A DNA stretch of 64,000 nt from Deltaproteobacteria bacterium (GTDB lineage: Bacteria > Myxococcota_A > UBA9160 > UBA4427). The notes under the pieces are model-generated. The model saw only the letters and a program-made list of their open reading frames with translations, was not told where the DNA came from and made no database searches. The stretch is from contig JAJDAN010000032.1 of NCBI GenBank assembly GCA_029261855.1, positions 1-64,000 on the forward strand, read 5' to 3'. The translations under genes were made by a program, and so were the position numbers. How positions within the stretch are numbered: the stretch's first letter is position 1; each line of letters begins with the position of its first letter. Shown here piece by piece: positions 25,005 to 37,500 of this stretch.

Positions 25005-25333
25005 GATTCTCCGTTTTGATCCCCGTCTGCCGGCCCGGGATCCGCGGGCGCGTCGAGGTCCGCACGGAGTCTAGACAAGCGCAGAACGAACGCGCCGAAA
25101 CCGATTGTTGCACCGGCGAGTACACCCCACGGAGCGGATTCGAAGTAGCTGTCCGCCCACCAGCCGAGCAGCACCGCGATGACGATGGAGAAGACCGCCT
25201 CCATCGCCGCTTGATAGGCGGCGCCCATCTGCCGGGTCTCGGGGTCGGCGCCCGACTGGGGGTCGGCGCGGTAGCGGTCCTTCAGGCGCTGGGCCGCGGT
25301 GCGGCGTCCAGTGCGGCGTTCGGGCTCGCTCAT
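25001..25333 (-). CDS. atpZ: AtpZ/AtpI-type F0F1 ATPase accessory protein
   Basis: A 110-residue product from ATG 25333 (MSEPERRTGRR at the start). After a basic N-terminus come two membrane helices (MEAVFSIVIAVLLGWWADSY and WGVLAGATIGFGAFVLRL), the two-helix hairpin of the AtpZ (F0F1-ATPase subunit, putative Ca2+/Mg2+ transporter) family. First gene of the F0 operon. An acidic tail follows the second helix. Confidence 0.85.
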   Translation of the reverse strand: MSEPERRTGRRTAAQRLKDRYRADPQSGADPETRQMGAAYQAAMEAVFSIVIAVLLGWWADSYFESAPWGVLAGATIGFGAFVLRLSRLRADLDAPADPGPADGDQNGES

Positions 25334-25381
25334 CGCGAGGCATTCCCGAGGGGGCCGCACCCGGGCGAGCGGACCGGCATC

Positions 25382-26683
25382 TCAGCGCACCCGGGCGGCC
25401 CGGCGCATGGCCACCCGGGCCGCGTCGAGGGTGGCCGCGATGTCGGCGGGCCGGTGGGCGAGGGAAACGAACCCCGCCTCGAAGCGCGAGGGCGCCAGGT
25501 AGATGCCCTGCTCGAGCATCGACGTGAAGAACTTCCGGAAGCGCGCATCGTCGGACTGCTGGCTGTCCGCGTAGCAGGTGACCGGGCCGGGGTGGAAGAA
25601 GAAGCCGAACATGCCCCCCACCGAGGTGGCAGAAAACGGAACCCCTTCTTCCTTGGCGATCTCGGCGAGGCCGCCGGCCAGCTGGGCGGCCCGGGCCCCG
25701 AGCTTCTCGTACACCCCCGGCGCTTCGAGCCGGGTGAGCGTCTCGAGCCCCGCGGCGACGGCCAGGGGATTCCCGGAAAGGGTGCCCGCCTGGTAGATGT
25801 CGCCCTCGGGCGCGATGCGCGACATCCAGTCCCGGCGCCCGCCGTAGGCGGCCGCGGGCAGCCCGCCTCCGACCACTTTGCCAAGACACGTGAGGTCGGG
25901 CTTCACGTCGTAGAGCCGCTGGGCACCGCCCTTCGCTACGCGGAAGCCCGTCATGACCTCGTCGAACACGAGCAGGGCCCCGTGCTCGTCGCATACCTCG
26001 CGCAGGCCTTCGAGAAAGCCTGCCAGCGGCGGGATGCAGCCCATGTTACCGGCGACGGGCTCGACGATGATGCAGGCGATGTCCTTGCCCCAGCGGTCGA
26101 AGGCCTGCTGGACAGCGCGCAGGTCGTTGAACGGCGCCTGGACGGTCAGCTCCGTCATCGCCTTGGGGACGCCAGGCGACCCGGGAATGCCGAGAGTGGC
26201 CACGCCGCTGCCCGCGCCGACCAGCAAGCCGTCCGAGTGACCGTGGTAGCAGCCGTCGAACTTCAGGACGCGGTCGCGACCGGTGACACCCCGCGCCAGA
26301 CGGATGGCGCTCATGGTGGCCTCGGTGCCCGACGACACCATGCGCACCTTCTCGACGGACGGCAGCACGCGCTGGATCGCCTCGGCGAGCCGGGTCTCGT
26401 CTTCCGTCGGTGCGCCGAAGCTGGTGCCCTTGGCGAGGGCCCGGCGTACGGCGCGCAACACAGCGGGGTGCGCGTGGCCCAGGATCATCGGGCCCCAGGA
26501 ACCGACGTAGTCGATGTACTCGTTGCCGTCGGCGTCGTGGATGCGCGCGCCCTTGGCGTGGTCGATGAAGGGCGGGCTGCCGCCCACGGACCCGTAGGCG
26601 CGCACCGGACTGTTGACGCCACCGGGGATGCGCTTGCGGGCCTCGCGCAACAGGCGCTTGGACTGGGGGAGGCGCGCGCTCAC
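25382..26683 (-). CDS. hemL: Glutamate-1-semialdehyde 2,1-aminomutase
   Basis: A 433-residue PLP enzyme of the C5 tetrapyrrole pathway that makes 5-aminolevulinate. Motifs: PGGVNSPVRAYGSVGG at the start, MVSSGTEATMSAIRLARG for phosphate binding, LVFDEVMTGFRV with the PLP-ring Asp, and LTCLGKVVGGGLPAAAYGG with the Schiff-base Lys. GTG 26683 is chosen because it begins 1 bp past the gyrA stop; the longer frame would run inside gyrA. It lies between gyrA and the F0 genes, same direction. Confidence 0.96.
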   Translation of the reverse strand: MSARLPQSKRLLREARKRIPGGVNSPVRAYGSVGGSPPFIDHAKGARIHDADGNEYIDYVGSWGPMILGHAHPAVLRAVRRALAKGTSFGAPTEDETRLAEAIQRVLPSVEKVRMVSSGTEATMSAIRLARGVTGRDRVLKFDGCYHGHSDGLLVGAGSGVATLGIPGSPGVPKAMTELTVQAPFNDLRAVQQAFDRWGKDIACIIVEPVAGNMGCIPPLAGFLEGLREVCDEHGALLVFDEVMTGFRVAKGGAQRLYDVKPDLTCLGKVVGGGLPAAAYGGRRDWMSRIAPEGDIYQAGTLSGNPLAVAAGLETLTRLEAPGVYEKLGARAAQLAGGLAEIAKEEGVPFSATSVGGMFGFFFHPGPVTCYADSQQSDDARFRKFFTSMLEQGIYLAPSRFEAGFVSLAHRPADIAATLDAARVAMRRAARVR

Positions 26684-26684
26684 C

Positions 26685-29354
26685 CTATTCGTCCGTTTTC
26701 TCTTCGGCCGATCCCGCTTCGCCGGAATCATTCTCGTCCGCATCCGACGGTTCCGGCTCGCCGGCGGGAGCGAGCGCCGTCTCGGCGGCCGCGGCCTGCC
26801 GCGCTTCGTCGCCTTCGGCGAGACGCGCGATCGAGACCAGCGTCTCTTCGGCGCCGAGGTCCATGATGCGAACGCCCTGGGTGTTGCGGCCCATCACCGA
26901 GATGCCGTTGGCCGCGCAGCGAAGCACCTTGCCACCGTTCGTGATCAGCATCAGCTCGTCTTCGTCGACGACCTGGGCGACGCCCACCACCGGACCGTTC
27001 CGATCCGAGGTCTTGATGGTGATGATCCCGGAGCCGCCGCGATTCTGGATGCGGTAGTCCTCGAGCGGCGTACGCTTGCCATAACCTCGCTCGGTAATCG
27101 TCAAAATAGTCGCGCCGGGGTACAGCACTTCCATGCCGACCACCTCGTCGCTGCCGGACAGGTTGAGGCCGCGGACGCCGGTCGCCGTCCGGCCCATGGT
27201 CCGCACCTGGCTCTCGTCGAAGCGAATCGACTTGCCGCTCTTGCTCGCCAGGATGATCTGGTTGTGGGGCCGCGTGCGAACGGCGCCGATCAGCTCGTCG
27301 CCGTCGCCGAGGTTGATGGCGATGATGCCCGTGCGACGGGGGTTCGAGTACGCGCTGAGGGACGTCTTCTTGACGACGCCCTTGCGGGTGGCCAGCAGGA
27401 CCGACTCGTCGACGATGTCCTCGAAGGACCGGACGGGCAGCATGGTCTGCACGCGCTCGCCTTCCTTCAGGTGCAACACGTTCACGATGGCCTTGCCGCG
27501 TGCGGCCCGCCCGAGCTGCGGCAACTCGTGCACCTTCAGCCAGTAGACCCGGCCGATGTTCGTGAGGAAGAGCAGGTAGGCGTGGGTGGACGCGACGCCG
27601 AGATGCTCGACGAAGTCGTTGTCGCGCGTCTCCATCCCGCGCGCGCCCTTGCCGCCCCGGCGCTGGGCGCGGTACAGGGTGATCGGGTTGCGCTTGATGT
27701 AGCCGAGGTGCGACAGGGTCACGACCATGTCTTCCTCGGCGATCAGGTCCTCGGTGGAGATGCCCTCGACGGGGCCGGTGATCTCGGTGCGACGGTCGTC
27801 GCCGAAGCGCTCCGCCACCTCCTCGACCTCGTCGACCACCACGTCCAGGATGCGACTGTCGCTGGCCAGCAGGTCTCGCAGGTCGGCGATCTTCGCGCGC
27901 AGGCCTTCGAGCTCGTCCAGTACCCGCTGCCGCTCCATGGCGGTCAGTGCGCGCAGGCGCATGTCCAGGATGGCCTGGGCCTGGCGCTCGGTGAGGTCGA
28001 AGCGTTCCATCAAGGCCGTGCGCGCCGCCGCCCCGGACTCGGAAGCCCGGATCAGCGCGATCACCTCGTCGAGGTTGTCGAGGGCGATCGCGAAGCCCTC
28101 GAGGATGTGCGCGCGTGCCTCCGCCTGGTTGAGGTCGTAGATGGTGCGGCGGATGACGACTTCCTTCCGGAAGTCGATGAAGTGCTGGATGGTGTCCTTC
28201 ATCCCCAGGGTCTGGGGACGGTTGTTCACCAGGGCGAGCAGGTTGACGCCGAAGGTCGATTGCAACGGCGTCATCTTGTAGAGCTGGTTGAGGACGACCT
28301 CTTCCGGAGCGTCCTTGCGCAGCTCGATGACGATCCGCATGCCCTCGCGGTTCGACTCGTCCCGCAGGTCGGTGATGCCCTGGATCTTCGAGTCGCGCAC
28401 CAGCTCGGCGATGCGCTCGAGCAGCACCGACTTGTTGACCTGGTACGGGATCTCCTCGATGACGATGCGCATGCCGCGCTTCGTCTCTTCGAACTTCGCC
28501 CGGGCGCGCAGGGTGAGGTGGCCGCGACCGTTCAGGAAATAGCTGCGCACGCCCTCGGTGCCGCAGAGCAGGGCGCCCGTCGGGAAGTCCGGGCCGGGCA
28601 TCCGCTCGAGGATGTCGTCGACCGTGCAGTCGGGGTGGCGGGCCACGTGCACGATGGAAGCCGTCAGCTCCCGCAGATTGTGGGGCGGGATGTTGGTCGC
28701 CATGCCGACGGCGATGCCCGAAGACCCGTTCGCCAGCAGGTTCGGGAAGCGGCTCGGCAGGACGACCGGCTCTTCCATCTGGCCGTCGAAGTTGGGCTCG
28801 AACTCGACCGTCTCGCGGTCGATGTCCTGCAGCATCACCTCGGCGAGCGGGTGCAGCCTCGCTTCGGTGTAGCGGTAGGCGGCCGCGGAGTCGCCGTCGA
28901 TGCTGCCGAAGTTCCCCTGGCCGTCGACCAGCGGGTACCGCAGCGAAAAGTCCTGGGCCATCCGGACCATCGAATCGTAGACCGCGGAGTCGCCGTGGGG
29001 GTGGTAGTGCTTGAGCACCTCACCCACGACACCGGCGGACTTCGAGTAGGGCCGGTTCGAAAGCAGGCCTTCCTGGTTCATCGCGTACAGGATGCGGCGG
29101 TGGACCGGCTTCAGGCCGTCGCGCACGTCGGGCAGCGCGCGACTGATGATGACCGACATCGCATAGGCGAGGAACGACGAGCGGACCTCGTCCTCGATGG
29201 CGATGGGCTCGGTGTTCCCCTCCGGCGGGCTCGGCGGCAGGACGGGGCCATCGCCACCGTCGCCGTTGCCTCCGTCGCCTCCAGAAGAGGTGCTAGGGGA
29301 ATCGGACGCGTCCGCTTCGGGATCCTGTGTGTCGTCGTACGGTTCGTCGGACAT
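26685..29354 (-). CDS. gyrA: DNA gyrase subunit A
   Basis: An 889-residue subunit carrying the cleavage-religation Tyr ([10 protein letters not shown]). The quinolone-resistance region reads [20 protein letters not shown], with Ser and Asp at the two positions usually mutated in resistant strains, so wild-type like. The C-terminal beta-pinwheel begins with the GyrA-box [10 protein letters not shown]. Unusual are a Ser/Gly/Asp-rich N-terminal extension of ~45 residues before [20 protein letters not shown] and an acidic C-terminal tail. Follows gyrB by 17 bp, forming a dnaN-gyrB-gyrA run. Confidence 0.97.
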   Translation of the reverse strand: MSDEPYDDTQDPEADASDSPSTSSGGDGGNGDGGDGPVLPPSPPEGNTEPIAIEDEVRSSFLAYAMSVIISRALPDVRDGLKPVHRRILYAMNQEGLLSNRPYSKSAGVVGEVLKHYHPHGDSAVYDSMVRMAQDFSLRYPLVDGQGNFGSIDGDSAAAYRYTEARLHPLAEVMLQDIDRETVEFEPNFDGQMEEPVVLPSRFPNLLANGSSGIAVGMATNIPPHNLRELTASIVHVARHPDCTVDDILERMPGPDFPTGALLCGTEGVRSYFLNGRGHLTLRARAKFEETKRGMRIVIEEIPYQVNKSVLLERIAELVRDSKIQGITDLRDESNREGMRIVIELRKDAPEEVVLNQLYKMTPLQSTFGVNLLALVNNRPQTLGMKDTIQHFIDFRKEVVIRRTIYDLNQAEARAHILEGFAIALDNLDEVIALIRASESGAAARTALMERFDLTERQAQAILDMRLRALTAMERQRVLDELEGLRAKIADLRDLLASDSRILDVVVDEVEEVAERFGDDRRTEITGPVEGISTEDLIAEEDMVVTLSHLGYIKRNPITLYRAQRRGGKGARGMETRDNDFVEHLGVASTHAYLLFLTNIGRVYWLKVHELPQLGRAARGKAIVNVLHLKEGERVQTMLPVRSFEDIVDESVLLATRKGVVKKTSLSAYSNPRRTGIIAINLGDGDELIGAVRTRPHNQIILASKSGKSIRFDESQVRTMGRTATGVRGLNLSGSDEVVGMEVLYPGATILTITERGYGKRTPLEDYRIQNRGGSGIITIKTSDRNGPVVGVAQVVDEDELMLITNGGKVLRCAANGISVMGRNTQGVRIMDLGAEETLVSIARLAEGDEARQAAAAETALAPAGEPEPSDADENDSGEAGSAEEKTDE

Positions 29355-29371
29355 TTCTTCGCTTGGCCCCG

Positions 29372-32156
<2,785 letters not shown>

Positions 32157-33278
32157 TCAGATCCGCATGGGCATGACGACGGCGAGGGTGTCGTCGTCAT
32201 CGGTGGGCACCAGTTGCGCGGGCGACAGATCGTCCTGCAAGCCGAAGCGCACTTCCTTGGCACCCGAAACACCCAGGGCGTCCATCAGGTACTTCGAGTT
32301 GAACCCGATCTGCAGCGTCTCGCCCGCGTAGTCGATGTCGAGCTCTTCGCGGGCATCACCCAGGTCCGGGTTGCTGGAAGAGATCACCAGCTTGCCGTCA
32401 CCCAGTTCGAGCGTCACCGCGCGGCTGCGCTCGGACGCGAGCAACGACACGCGCCGAAGTGCGTGCAACAACGGGTCGGCGGCGAGCACGATCTGACGTT
32501 CGAGACTGCTCGGGATCACCTGGTTGTAGTTCGGGAACTCACCTTCGATCAGGCGCATCACGAGCGTGACGTTGCCACGACGGGCCAGCCCGTTGTTGCC
32601 CTCGAAAGCCAGCTCGATCTCGTCGGCATCGTCCTCGTCGACGAGGCGCTTCAGCTCGGCCAGTCCCTTGCGCGGAATGATCACGCCACTCGCAAGCGCC
32701 TTCGCGTCGTCGCCGATGGTCCGGTCGACGCACGCGAGGCGGTGCCCGTCGGTTGCAACCATGCGAAGCTTGTTGCCGTCGAGCACCTCGAGGTACACAC
32801 CGTTGAGGTTGTATCGGGTCTCGTCCACCGAGGCGGCGTACATGGTGCGTTCGATCATCTGACCCAGCATGGCCGCCTGCACGGGCACGACCTTCTCGGG
32901 CGTGAAAGTCGGTAGCGTCGGATATTCCTCTGCAGCGGTGCCCGCGAGGGTGAATTCGGCCCTTGCGCAGCGAATCGTGAGATACGCGTTGGGAGTCGAT
33001 TCCAGGTGAATCGTCTCGTCGGGCAACTCGCGTGTGATCTCGAAGAGCTTCTTGGCCGAGATCGTGAGCGCACCTTCTTCGCTGACGTCTGCGGGATGCA
33101 AGCCTCGGATACCCACCTCGAGATCCGTGGCGGCAAGCTCGAGAGTTCCCTCCTCACCACTGCCCTTCGCTTCGAGCAGGACGTTCGCGAGAATCGGCAT
33201 CGAGTTCCGTTTCTCGACGATGGCCTGGATACGGGCGAGTCCGCGGGTGAGTTCGGCTTTTGTAATGGAGAGCTTCAT
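32157..33278 (-). CDS. dnaN: DNA polymerase III sliding clamp (beta)
   Basis: A 373-residue clamp made of three topologically similar domains, starting MKLSITKAELTRGLARIQAI. Conserved segments are VEKRNSMPILANVLLEA, MVATDGHRLACVDR and the C-terminal LVPTDDDDTLAVVMPMRI, which matches the clamp ending PxR(L/I/M). Length is standard. First gene of the leftward dnaN-gyrB-gyrA group; no dnaA precedes it. Confidence 0.97.
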   Translation of the reverse strand: MKLSITKAELTRGLARIQAIVEKRNSMPILANVLLEAKGSGEEGTLELAATDLEVGIRGLHPADVSEEGALTISAKKLFEITRELPDETIHLESTPNAYLTIRCARAEFTLAGTAAEEYPTLPTFTPEKVVPVQAAMLGQMIERTMYAASVDETRYNLNGVYLEVLDGNKLRMVATDGHRLACVDRTIGDDAKALASGVIIPRKGLAELKRLVDEDDADEIELAFEGNNGLARRGNVTLVMRLIEGEFPNYNQVIPSSLERQIVLAADPLLHALRRVSLLASERSRAVTLELGDGKLVISSSNPDLGDAREELDIDYAGETLQIGFNSKYLMDALGVSGAKEVRFGLQDDLSPAQLVPTDDDDTLAVVMPMRI

Positions 33279-33914
33279 GCTCTTGTTCCTACTGTTCTAT
33301 GAAATCATTAAAGAAAGCAGTAGCAGTGGTGAGCGACAGAGCGACAAAACAAACTCATCCCCGGGCAGGGCAAGGGGATTCGAATTGTCGGAAGTCGTAC
33401 CAATGCGTCGCATCGACGAGCGGATGGATGGTTCTCGATTGCTGGTTGGCTGAACCCACCTCGATTCGCGCAGGGCGTGGTGCAAGTAAGGTGGGAACGC
33501 GCCGTGTATTGTCGGGGAGTTTACCACGCACGACAGACGGCGAAGGGTCGAAACACCAGACGTGGTCGCGGGCGGTGGCGTCACTGAACCGACGTTTCGC
33601 GCGCGCCTCGAGATGGGCCGCAACCCAGCATCTCGGGTGCGGGAGTCGGATCGCATCCGGGGGGAGGGATGGCGATCCGATCCGCGCCGGCACCCCGCCC
33701 AGGCCCGCCACAGATGGCCGTTGACATCCCGACGCGGAAACGGATACTTCCGGACCTTCCGGGCTCCATCTGGGCCTGGATTCACCGACTGGAATCTGGG
33801 CCTGGAAGCTCTGACCCGGTACCGCCCGGCGCCTCCTCGAGGCACGTCGCGCGGCACCTCGCCGGGTTGGTAACCGCAGGCATTCGAGGGAACTGAGGGA
33901 AAGGAGGGCTCGGA
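33279..33914. other. Divergent dnaN-rpmH intergenic region, candidate origin zone
   Basis: 636 bp between the divergent dnaN and rpmH, the place where dnaA and oriC lie in many bacteria. An AT-richer stretch lies next to dnaN (33283-33355, with CTACTG...CAGTAG inverted repeat). No cluster of TTATCCACA-type DnaA boxes was found by eye, so oriC is not claimed. The rest is GC-rich, and ORFs here (such as 33297-34730 minus) overlap rpmH/rnpA and look spurious. Confidence 0.45.
33721..33748 (+). promoter_or_regulatory. Candidate sigma70-type promoter for rpmH
   Basis: TTGACA at 33721-33726, a 16 bp spacer and GATACT at 33743-33748, about 165 bp upstream of rpmH. It would give a fairly long leader. 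Identified by eye only. Confidence 0.4.
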
Positions 33915-34064
33915 ATGAAGCGCACCTACCAGCCGAGTCGAATCAAGAGATTGCGGAAGCATGGCTTCCGAGCCCGAATGAAGACCCGCGGGGGCCGAGA
34001 TATTCTCCGCCGGCGCCGGCTGAAGGGCCGCAAGCGGCTCTCCGTGTCCGTCGGGTCGAAGTAG
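33915..34064 (+). CDS. rpmH: 50S ribosomal protein bL34
   Basis: A 49-residue basic protein, [20 protein letters not shown] at the start, then [20 protein letters not shown] and SVSVGSK at the end. This is the usual bL34 pattern with the KRTYQPS(N/R) opening. Preceded by AAAGGAGG as an excellent ribosome binding site 7 bp before ATG 33915. It opens the rightward rpmH-rnpA-yidD-yidC group, and rnpA begins 7 bp after the stop. Confidence 0.96.
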   Translation: MKRTYQPSRIKRLRKHGFRARMKTRGGRDILRRRRLKGRKRLSVSVGSK

Positions 34065-34071
34065 CAGGCGC

Positions 34072-34461
34072 ATGCTGTCCGAGCGCCTACGGCGGTCGGA
34101 CCGGCTCCTGATCTCGCGAGATTTCGCACGCGTTGCCCGACAGGGAAGTCGCACCGCATCCCGAGAGTTGGTGATGTTGGTGGCACCGGCGCGCGTCACC
34201 GAAGACCGCACCCTACTGGACCCGGTTCGTCGCATCGGAATCACGGCCAGCCGCAAGGTCGGCGGGGCTGTGGTTCGCAATCGCATCAAGCGCGGCGTAC
34301 GCGACTGGTTCCGGCGCTCGAGAGATGAGCTGCCTGGGGGAGTCGACGTCGTGGTGATCGCTCGGCGTCCGGCGGCTCGGCTTTCCGGTAGGGAGCTGAG
34401 CGCGCGCCTCACGGATCTGGCGCAGCGCGCCGCATCCGTCGATCGGAAGCGCCATGCATGA
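34072..34461 (+). CDS. rnpA: Ribonuclease P protein component
   Basis: A 129-residue basic protein that helps the RNase P RNA mature tRNA 5' ends. The RNR motif is clear: [20 protein letters not shown], and [14 protein letters not shown] precedes it. Length is standard. Overlaps yidD by 8 bp. Confidence 0.95.
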   Translation: MLSERLRRSDRLLISRDFARVARQGSRTASRELVMLVAPARVTEDRTLLDPVRRIGITASRKVGGAVVRNRIKRGVRDWFRRSRDELPGGVDVVVIARRPAARLSGRELSARLTDLAQRAASVDRKRHA

Positions 34462-34690
34462 GGGCCGGACACCCGGGCTCCTGGCGCGGCTGCTGGTGGT
34501 GCTGCTCGGGCTGTATCGGCGTTGGATCTCGCCCCTGCTCGGGCAGAACTGCCGCTTCCACCCAACTTGCTCGCGCTACGCCATCGAGGCCATCGAGGCC
34601 CACGGTGCCGTTCGCGGGGGCTGGCTCGCGCTTCGCCGCGTGAGTCGGTGTCATCCCTTCCACGAGGGCGGGCTGGATCCCGTCCCGTGA
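34454..34690 (+). CDS. yidD: Membrane protein insertion efficiency factor YidD
   Basis: A 78-residue protein with the family pattern [20 protein letters not shown] followed by [20 protein letters not shown] and [18 protein letters not shown]. It has an amphipathic N-terminus and three conserved Cys. Acts with YidC at the inner membrane. Overlaps rnpA and lies 23 bp before yidC. Confidence 0.95.
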   Translation: MHEGRTPGLLARLLVVLLGLYRRWISPLLGQNCRFHPTCSRYAIEAIEAHGAVRGGWLALRRVSRCHPFHEGGLDPVP

Positions 34691-34713
34691 GGCCCTGACC
34701 GAGGCCCCTGAAA

Positions 34714-36432
34714 ATGGACAGAAACACCATCCTTGCGGTCGCGCTGTCGATCGCGGTCTACAGCCTCTGGCTGGGCTATCAGGCCACCCAGGAGCCACCG
34801 CCGATCCCGGAGTCGACGGTTGCTGCGGTGCGTCAAGATGCGCCCAGCGAGCCGAAAGCGGATGACGCGCGCGTCATCATGGATGTGGCGAGGGCGGACC
34901 GCGATGAGGCGGGTCAGACCGCGCTGCCTCGTGGCGCGGACGCTGCCGAGTTGGGCACCGGTCCGACCGTGGCGCCCTGGAAGGGCACGATCGAAGGCGT
35001 GCAGTACATCGCCACCCTCAGCAACCGCGGCGGAGCGCTCAGCGGCTGGGCGCTGAGGGACTACAGCGAACTCGACGACAATGGGGCGAAGGGTCAGCCC
35101 GTCGAACTGGTGAACGTCGACCCGGGCATGCCGGGCGCGCTCAGCATGGCGTTCCGCGATCTCGGCATCGGCGACTTGCGCGAGCAGCTGTTCCGGGTCG
35201 AGAGTGCGACGGCGGACAGCGTGGTGTTCGTGCTCGAGCGCGGCGGCATCGAGGTCCGCAAGACCTACGCGTTCGACCTCGAGGGCCACGGCTTCGATCT
35301 CTCGGTCGAAGTGAAGAACGGCTCCAACCACCTGATTGCGCCCGATTTCTCGCTTTCCTGGCCGACCGCCGTTCGCGAGGGCAACGACTACAAAGAACAG
35401 TCGCTCGTCGTCATGCATGCGGAAGACGTCGAACGCGAGCTCGTGACGTCCGTCGGGGGTACCGGCTTCCTCGGTATCGGCGGCAGCGACGCGGGTGAGG
35501 CGTGGCGCGACGTGCACTGGGGTGGCGTCGACCTCAAGTACTTCGCGGCCGTGCTGCTTCCGGACCCGATCGCAGGCACGAGTGCGATGTTCACGTCGCT
35601 CACCGAAGGCAAGGCGGCAGAGATCACGCTCAGCTATCCGCCCGCGGAAATCGCGCCGGGCCAGGCTGCGCGGCGACACTGGAACGCGTTCCTCGGGCCG
35701 AAGAAGCCTGCGCTCCTCGAGTCGGTGGGGCGCGACCTCTCGAAGTCCGTCGACCTCGGGTATTCGTGGTTCGAGCCGCTCACGCGCTTCTTCGTCTGGC
35801 TGCTGCACTCCTGTTACAAGTTCATCCCCAACTACGGCTGGTCGATCATCCTGATCACCATCCTGGTCCGGCTGTTGACGCTCCCCATCATGAATCGCCA
35901 GATGCGATCGATGGAGAAGATGCGCGCCTTGCAGCCGCGCATGAAGGAGATCCAGGCCAAGTTCGCGGACGACCGCCAGAAGCAGTCCGAAGCCATGATG
36001 GCGATGTACAAGGAAACGGGTGTAAATCCCCTCGGCGGTTGTCTACCGATGCTGCTGCAGTTCCCGGTCTTCATCGGCCTGTTCTTCGCCTTGCAGAGCT
36101 CGTTCGATCTTCGCCAGGCGCCGTTCGGCCTATGGATCGACGACCTTTCGGCGCCTGACATGCTCTTCATGATCCCGGGCCTGGATTTCCCGTTCCGCCT
36201 GCTGCCCATCATCATGGGCGGTTCGATGATCCTGCAGCAGAAGCTGACGCCGACCACCGTCGATCCGAGTCAGCAGATGATGATGATGGTCATGATGCCC
36301 GTCATGATGACCGTGCTCTTCTACCAATTCCCGTCGGGCCTGGTGCTCTACTGGATGGTCAGCAACTTCCTTGGGATCGCCCACCAGATGCTGGTAGGCC
36401 GTCGCATGAAGGCCAAAGAGAAGGCCGCCTGA
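34714..36432 (+). CDS. yidC: Membrane protein insertase YidC
   Basis: A 572-residue Oxa1/YidC insertase of the Gram-negative type. One N-terminal helix (residues ~4-20), a periplasmic beta-sandwich domain (~85-345) and five C-terminal helices are visible, including NYGWSIILITILVRLLTLPI with the conserved hydrophilic-groove Arg, and GVNPLGGCLPMLLQFPVFIG. The stretch QQMMMMVMMPVMMTVLF is exceptionally Met-rich. The C-terminal end is short and basic. Confidence 0.97.
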   Translation: MDRNTILAVALSIAVYSLWLGYQATQEPPPIPESTVAAVRQDAPSEPKADDARVIMDVARADRDEAGQTALPRGADAAELGTGPTVAPWKGTIEGVQYIATLSNRGGALSGWALRDYSELDDNGAKGQPVELVNVDPGMPGALSMAFRDLGIGDLREQLFRVESATADSVVFVLERGGIEVRKTYAFDLEGHGFDLSVEVKNGSNHLIAPDFSLSWPTAVREGNDYKEQSLVVMHAEDVERELVTSVGGTGFLGIGGSDAGEAWRDVHWGGVDLKYFAAVLLPDPIAGTSAMFTSLTEGKAAEITLSYPPAEIAPGQAARRHWNAFLGPKKPALLESVGRDLSKSVDLGYSWFEPLTRFFVWLLHSCYKFIPNYGWSIILITILVRLLTLPIMNRQMRSMEKMRALQPRMKEIQAKFADDRQKQSEAMMAMYKETGVNPLGGCLPMLLQFPVFIGLFFALQSSFDLRQAPFGLWIDDLSAPDMLFMIPGLDFPFRLLPIIMGGSMILQQKLTPTTVDPSQQMMMMVMMPVMMTVLFYQFPSGLVLYWMVSNFLGIAHQMLVGRRMKAKEKAA

Positions 36433-36486
36433 CCGGGCCCGTCACCTCAAACCCTATCCATCCTCAACACGGAGTCAGCTCAACCC

Positions 36487-37443
36487 ATGTCGTATGATGC
36501 CACCTCTGAACCGAACGAATTCGTCGGCGATAGCCGCGACGAAGCCATCAGCAAGGCAGTTGCCTTCTTCGGCACCGAAGAGAGCGAGCTGCGGATCACC
36601 CAGCCCGCCGATGTCTTCGGGCTCGGCGCGCGGGTCGCGCTCGTCGCAGTACCGAAGAACGCACCGCCCCCGAGGCCCAGCAGCGAGCGAAGTGGTCGAG
36701 GCGACCGTGGAGATCGCGGAGATCGTGGCGACCGTGGTGGTCGGGATCGCGATCGCGGAGGTCGTGGTGGTCGCGAGCGCGGTGGGCGCGACCGGGATCG
36801 CGGTCCTCGAAGTAGTCGCGACCGGGACAGTGGTGGTCGTGGTCGCGACCGGGACGACGATCGGCAGGACCGCGGTGAGCCCGGCGAGACCAATGCCGAG
36901 AAGCTGTCTGCGGAGCCCGTTGAATCGAAGGGCACGAAGAACGGAGAGACCAGCGACATCGGCGATTACGTGCTCGGGATCGTGGAGCGGATGGGCCTCG
37001 GCAACTTCCAGCTGACCGAAACCGAGGAAGACGACTTCCTGGTGGTCCAGCTCGAGGGACCGGCCGCGGATCGTCTGGGTGCCGAGGATCGATCGATCGG
37101 CGCCATTCAGCTGCTGGCCAACCAGGCCGCCATGCGCGGGGACGACGATCCCAAGCGCGTGGTGGTGGACTGCGAGGGTGACGAGTCACAGCGGGAGTCG
37201 TTCCTCGAGCGGACTGCGGGCCGGGCGGCGAAGCGCGCGAAGGACACTGGGCGCTCGGTCGCGCTCGACCCGATGAACGGTCGTGACCGGCGAGCGCTGC
37301 ACGTCGCTGTGCGGGACATCGAAGGCGTCGTGACGATGAGCGTGGGCACCGGCCGCTATCGCCAGGTCGTGATCGTCCCGGAAGGCGCCCCGGAGTACGC
37401 CGAAGCCGAAGCGGCGTCCCGCGAGGCCGCCGAGCGCGACTAG
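36487..37443 (+). CDS. jag: Jag/KhpB-like RNA-binding protein with RG/RD-rich linker
   Basis: A 318-residue protein with the layout of Jag/KhpB (SpoIIIJ-associated): a Jag-N domain (residues ~10-60, DEAISKAVAFFGTEESELRI), a low-complexity linker, a KH-like domain (~160-225, YVLGIVERMGLGNFQLTETE) and an R3H domain (~240-300, ALDPMNGRDRRALHVAVRD). The linker (~66-130) consists of RGDRGD, GGRDRDRG and similar repeats, far richer than in usual Jag proteins, and likely disordered and RNA-binding. The R3H signature is partly conserved. Confidence 0.88.
   Translation: MSYDATSEPNEFVGDSRDEAISKAVAFFGTEESELRITQPADVFGLGARVALVAVPKNAPPPRPSSERSGRGDRGDRGDRGDRGGRDRDRGGRGGRERGGRDRDRGPRSSRDRDSGGRGRDRDDDRQDRGEPGETNAEKLSAEPVESKGTKNGETSDIGDYVLGIVERMGLGNFQLTETEEDDFLVVQLEGPAADRLGAEDRSIGAIQLLANQAAMRGDDDPKRVVVDCEGDESQRESFLERTAGRAAKRAKDTGRSVALDPMNGRDRRALHVAVRDIEGVVTMSVGTGRYRQVVIVPEGAPEYAEAEAASREAAERD
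36690..36880 (+). repeat. Degenerate tandem repeat encoding RG/RD-rich linker of Jag
   Basis: Short degenerate repeats of GACCGTGG/GATCGCGG type units, mostly in multiples of three, encode about 60 residues of Arg, Gly and Asp. Units vary, so length changes by slippage are expected. Confidence 0.75.
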
Positions 37444-37451
37444 GAAGCTCG

Positions 37452-37498
37452 CGTTCCACGCGGAACGTTCCCGTTCCGCTGGCGTTCCACGGGGAACC
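37452..37498. promoter_or_regulatory. parS: Two parS-like centromere sites
   Basis: GTTCCACGCGGAAC at 37453-37466 and GTTCCACGGGGAAC at 37484-37497, each one base away from the palindromic parS core GTTCCACGTGGAAC, and 31 bp apart. They lie between jag and rsmG, about 0.75 kb before parA, as expected for origin-proximal ParB loading sites. Confidence 0.75.
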
Positions 37499-37500
37499 CC

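Noticed and set aside
33279-33914. Confident oriC call
   Set aside because: Gene context is suggestive, but no cluster of DnaA boxes was found by eye and dnaA is absent, so only a candidate zone is listed.
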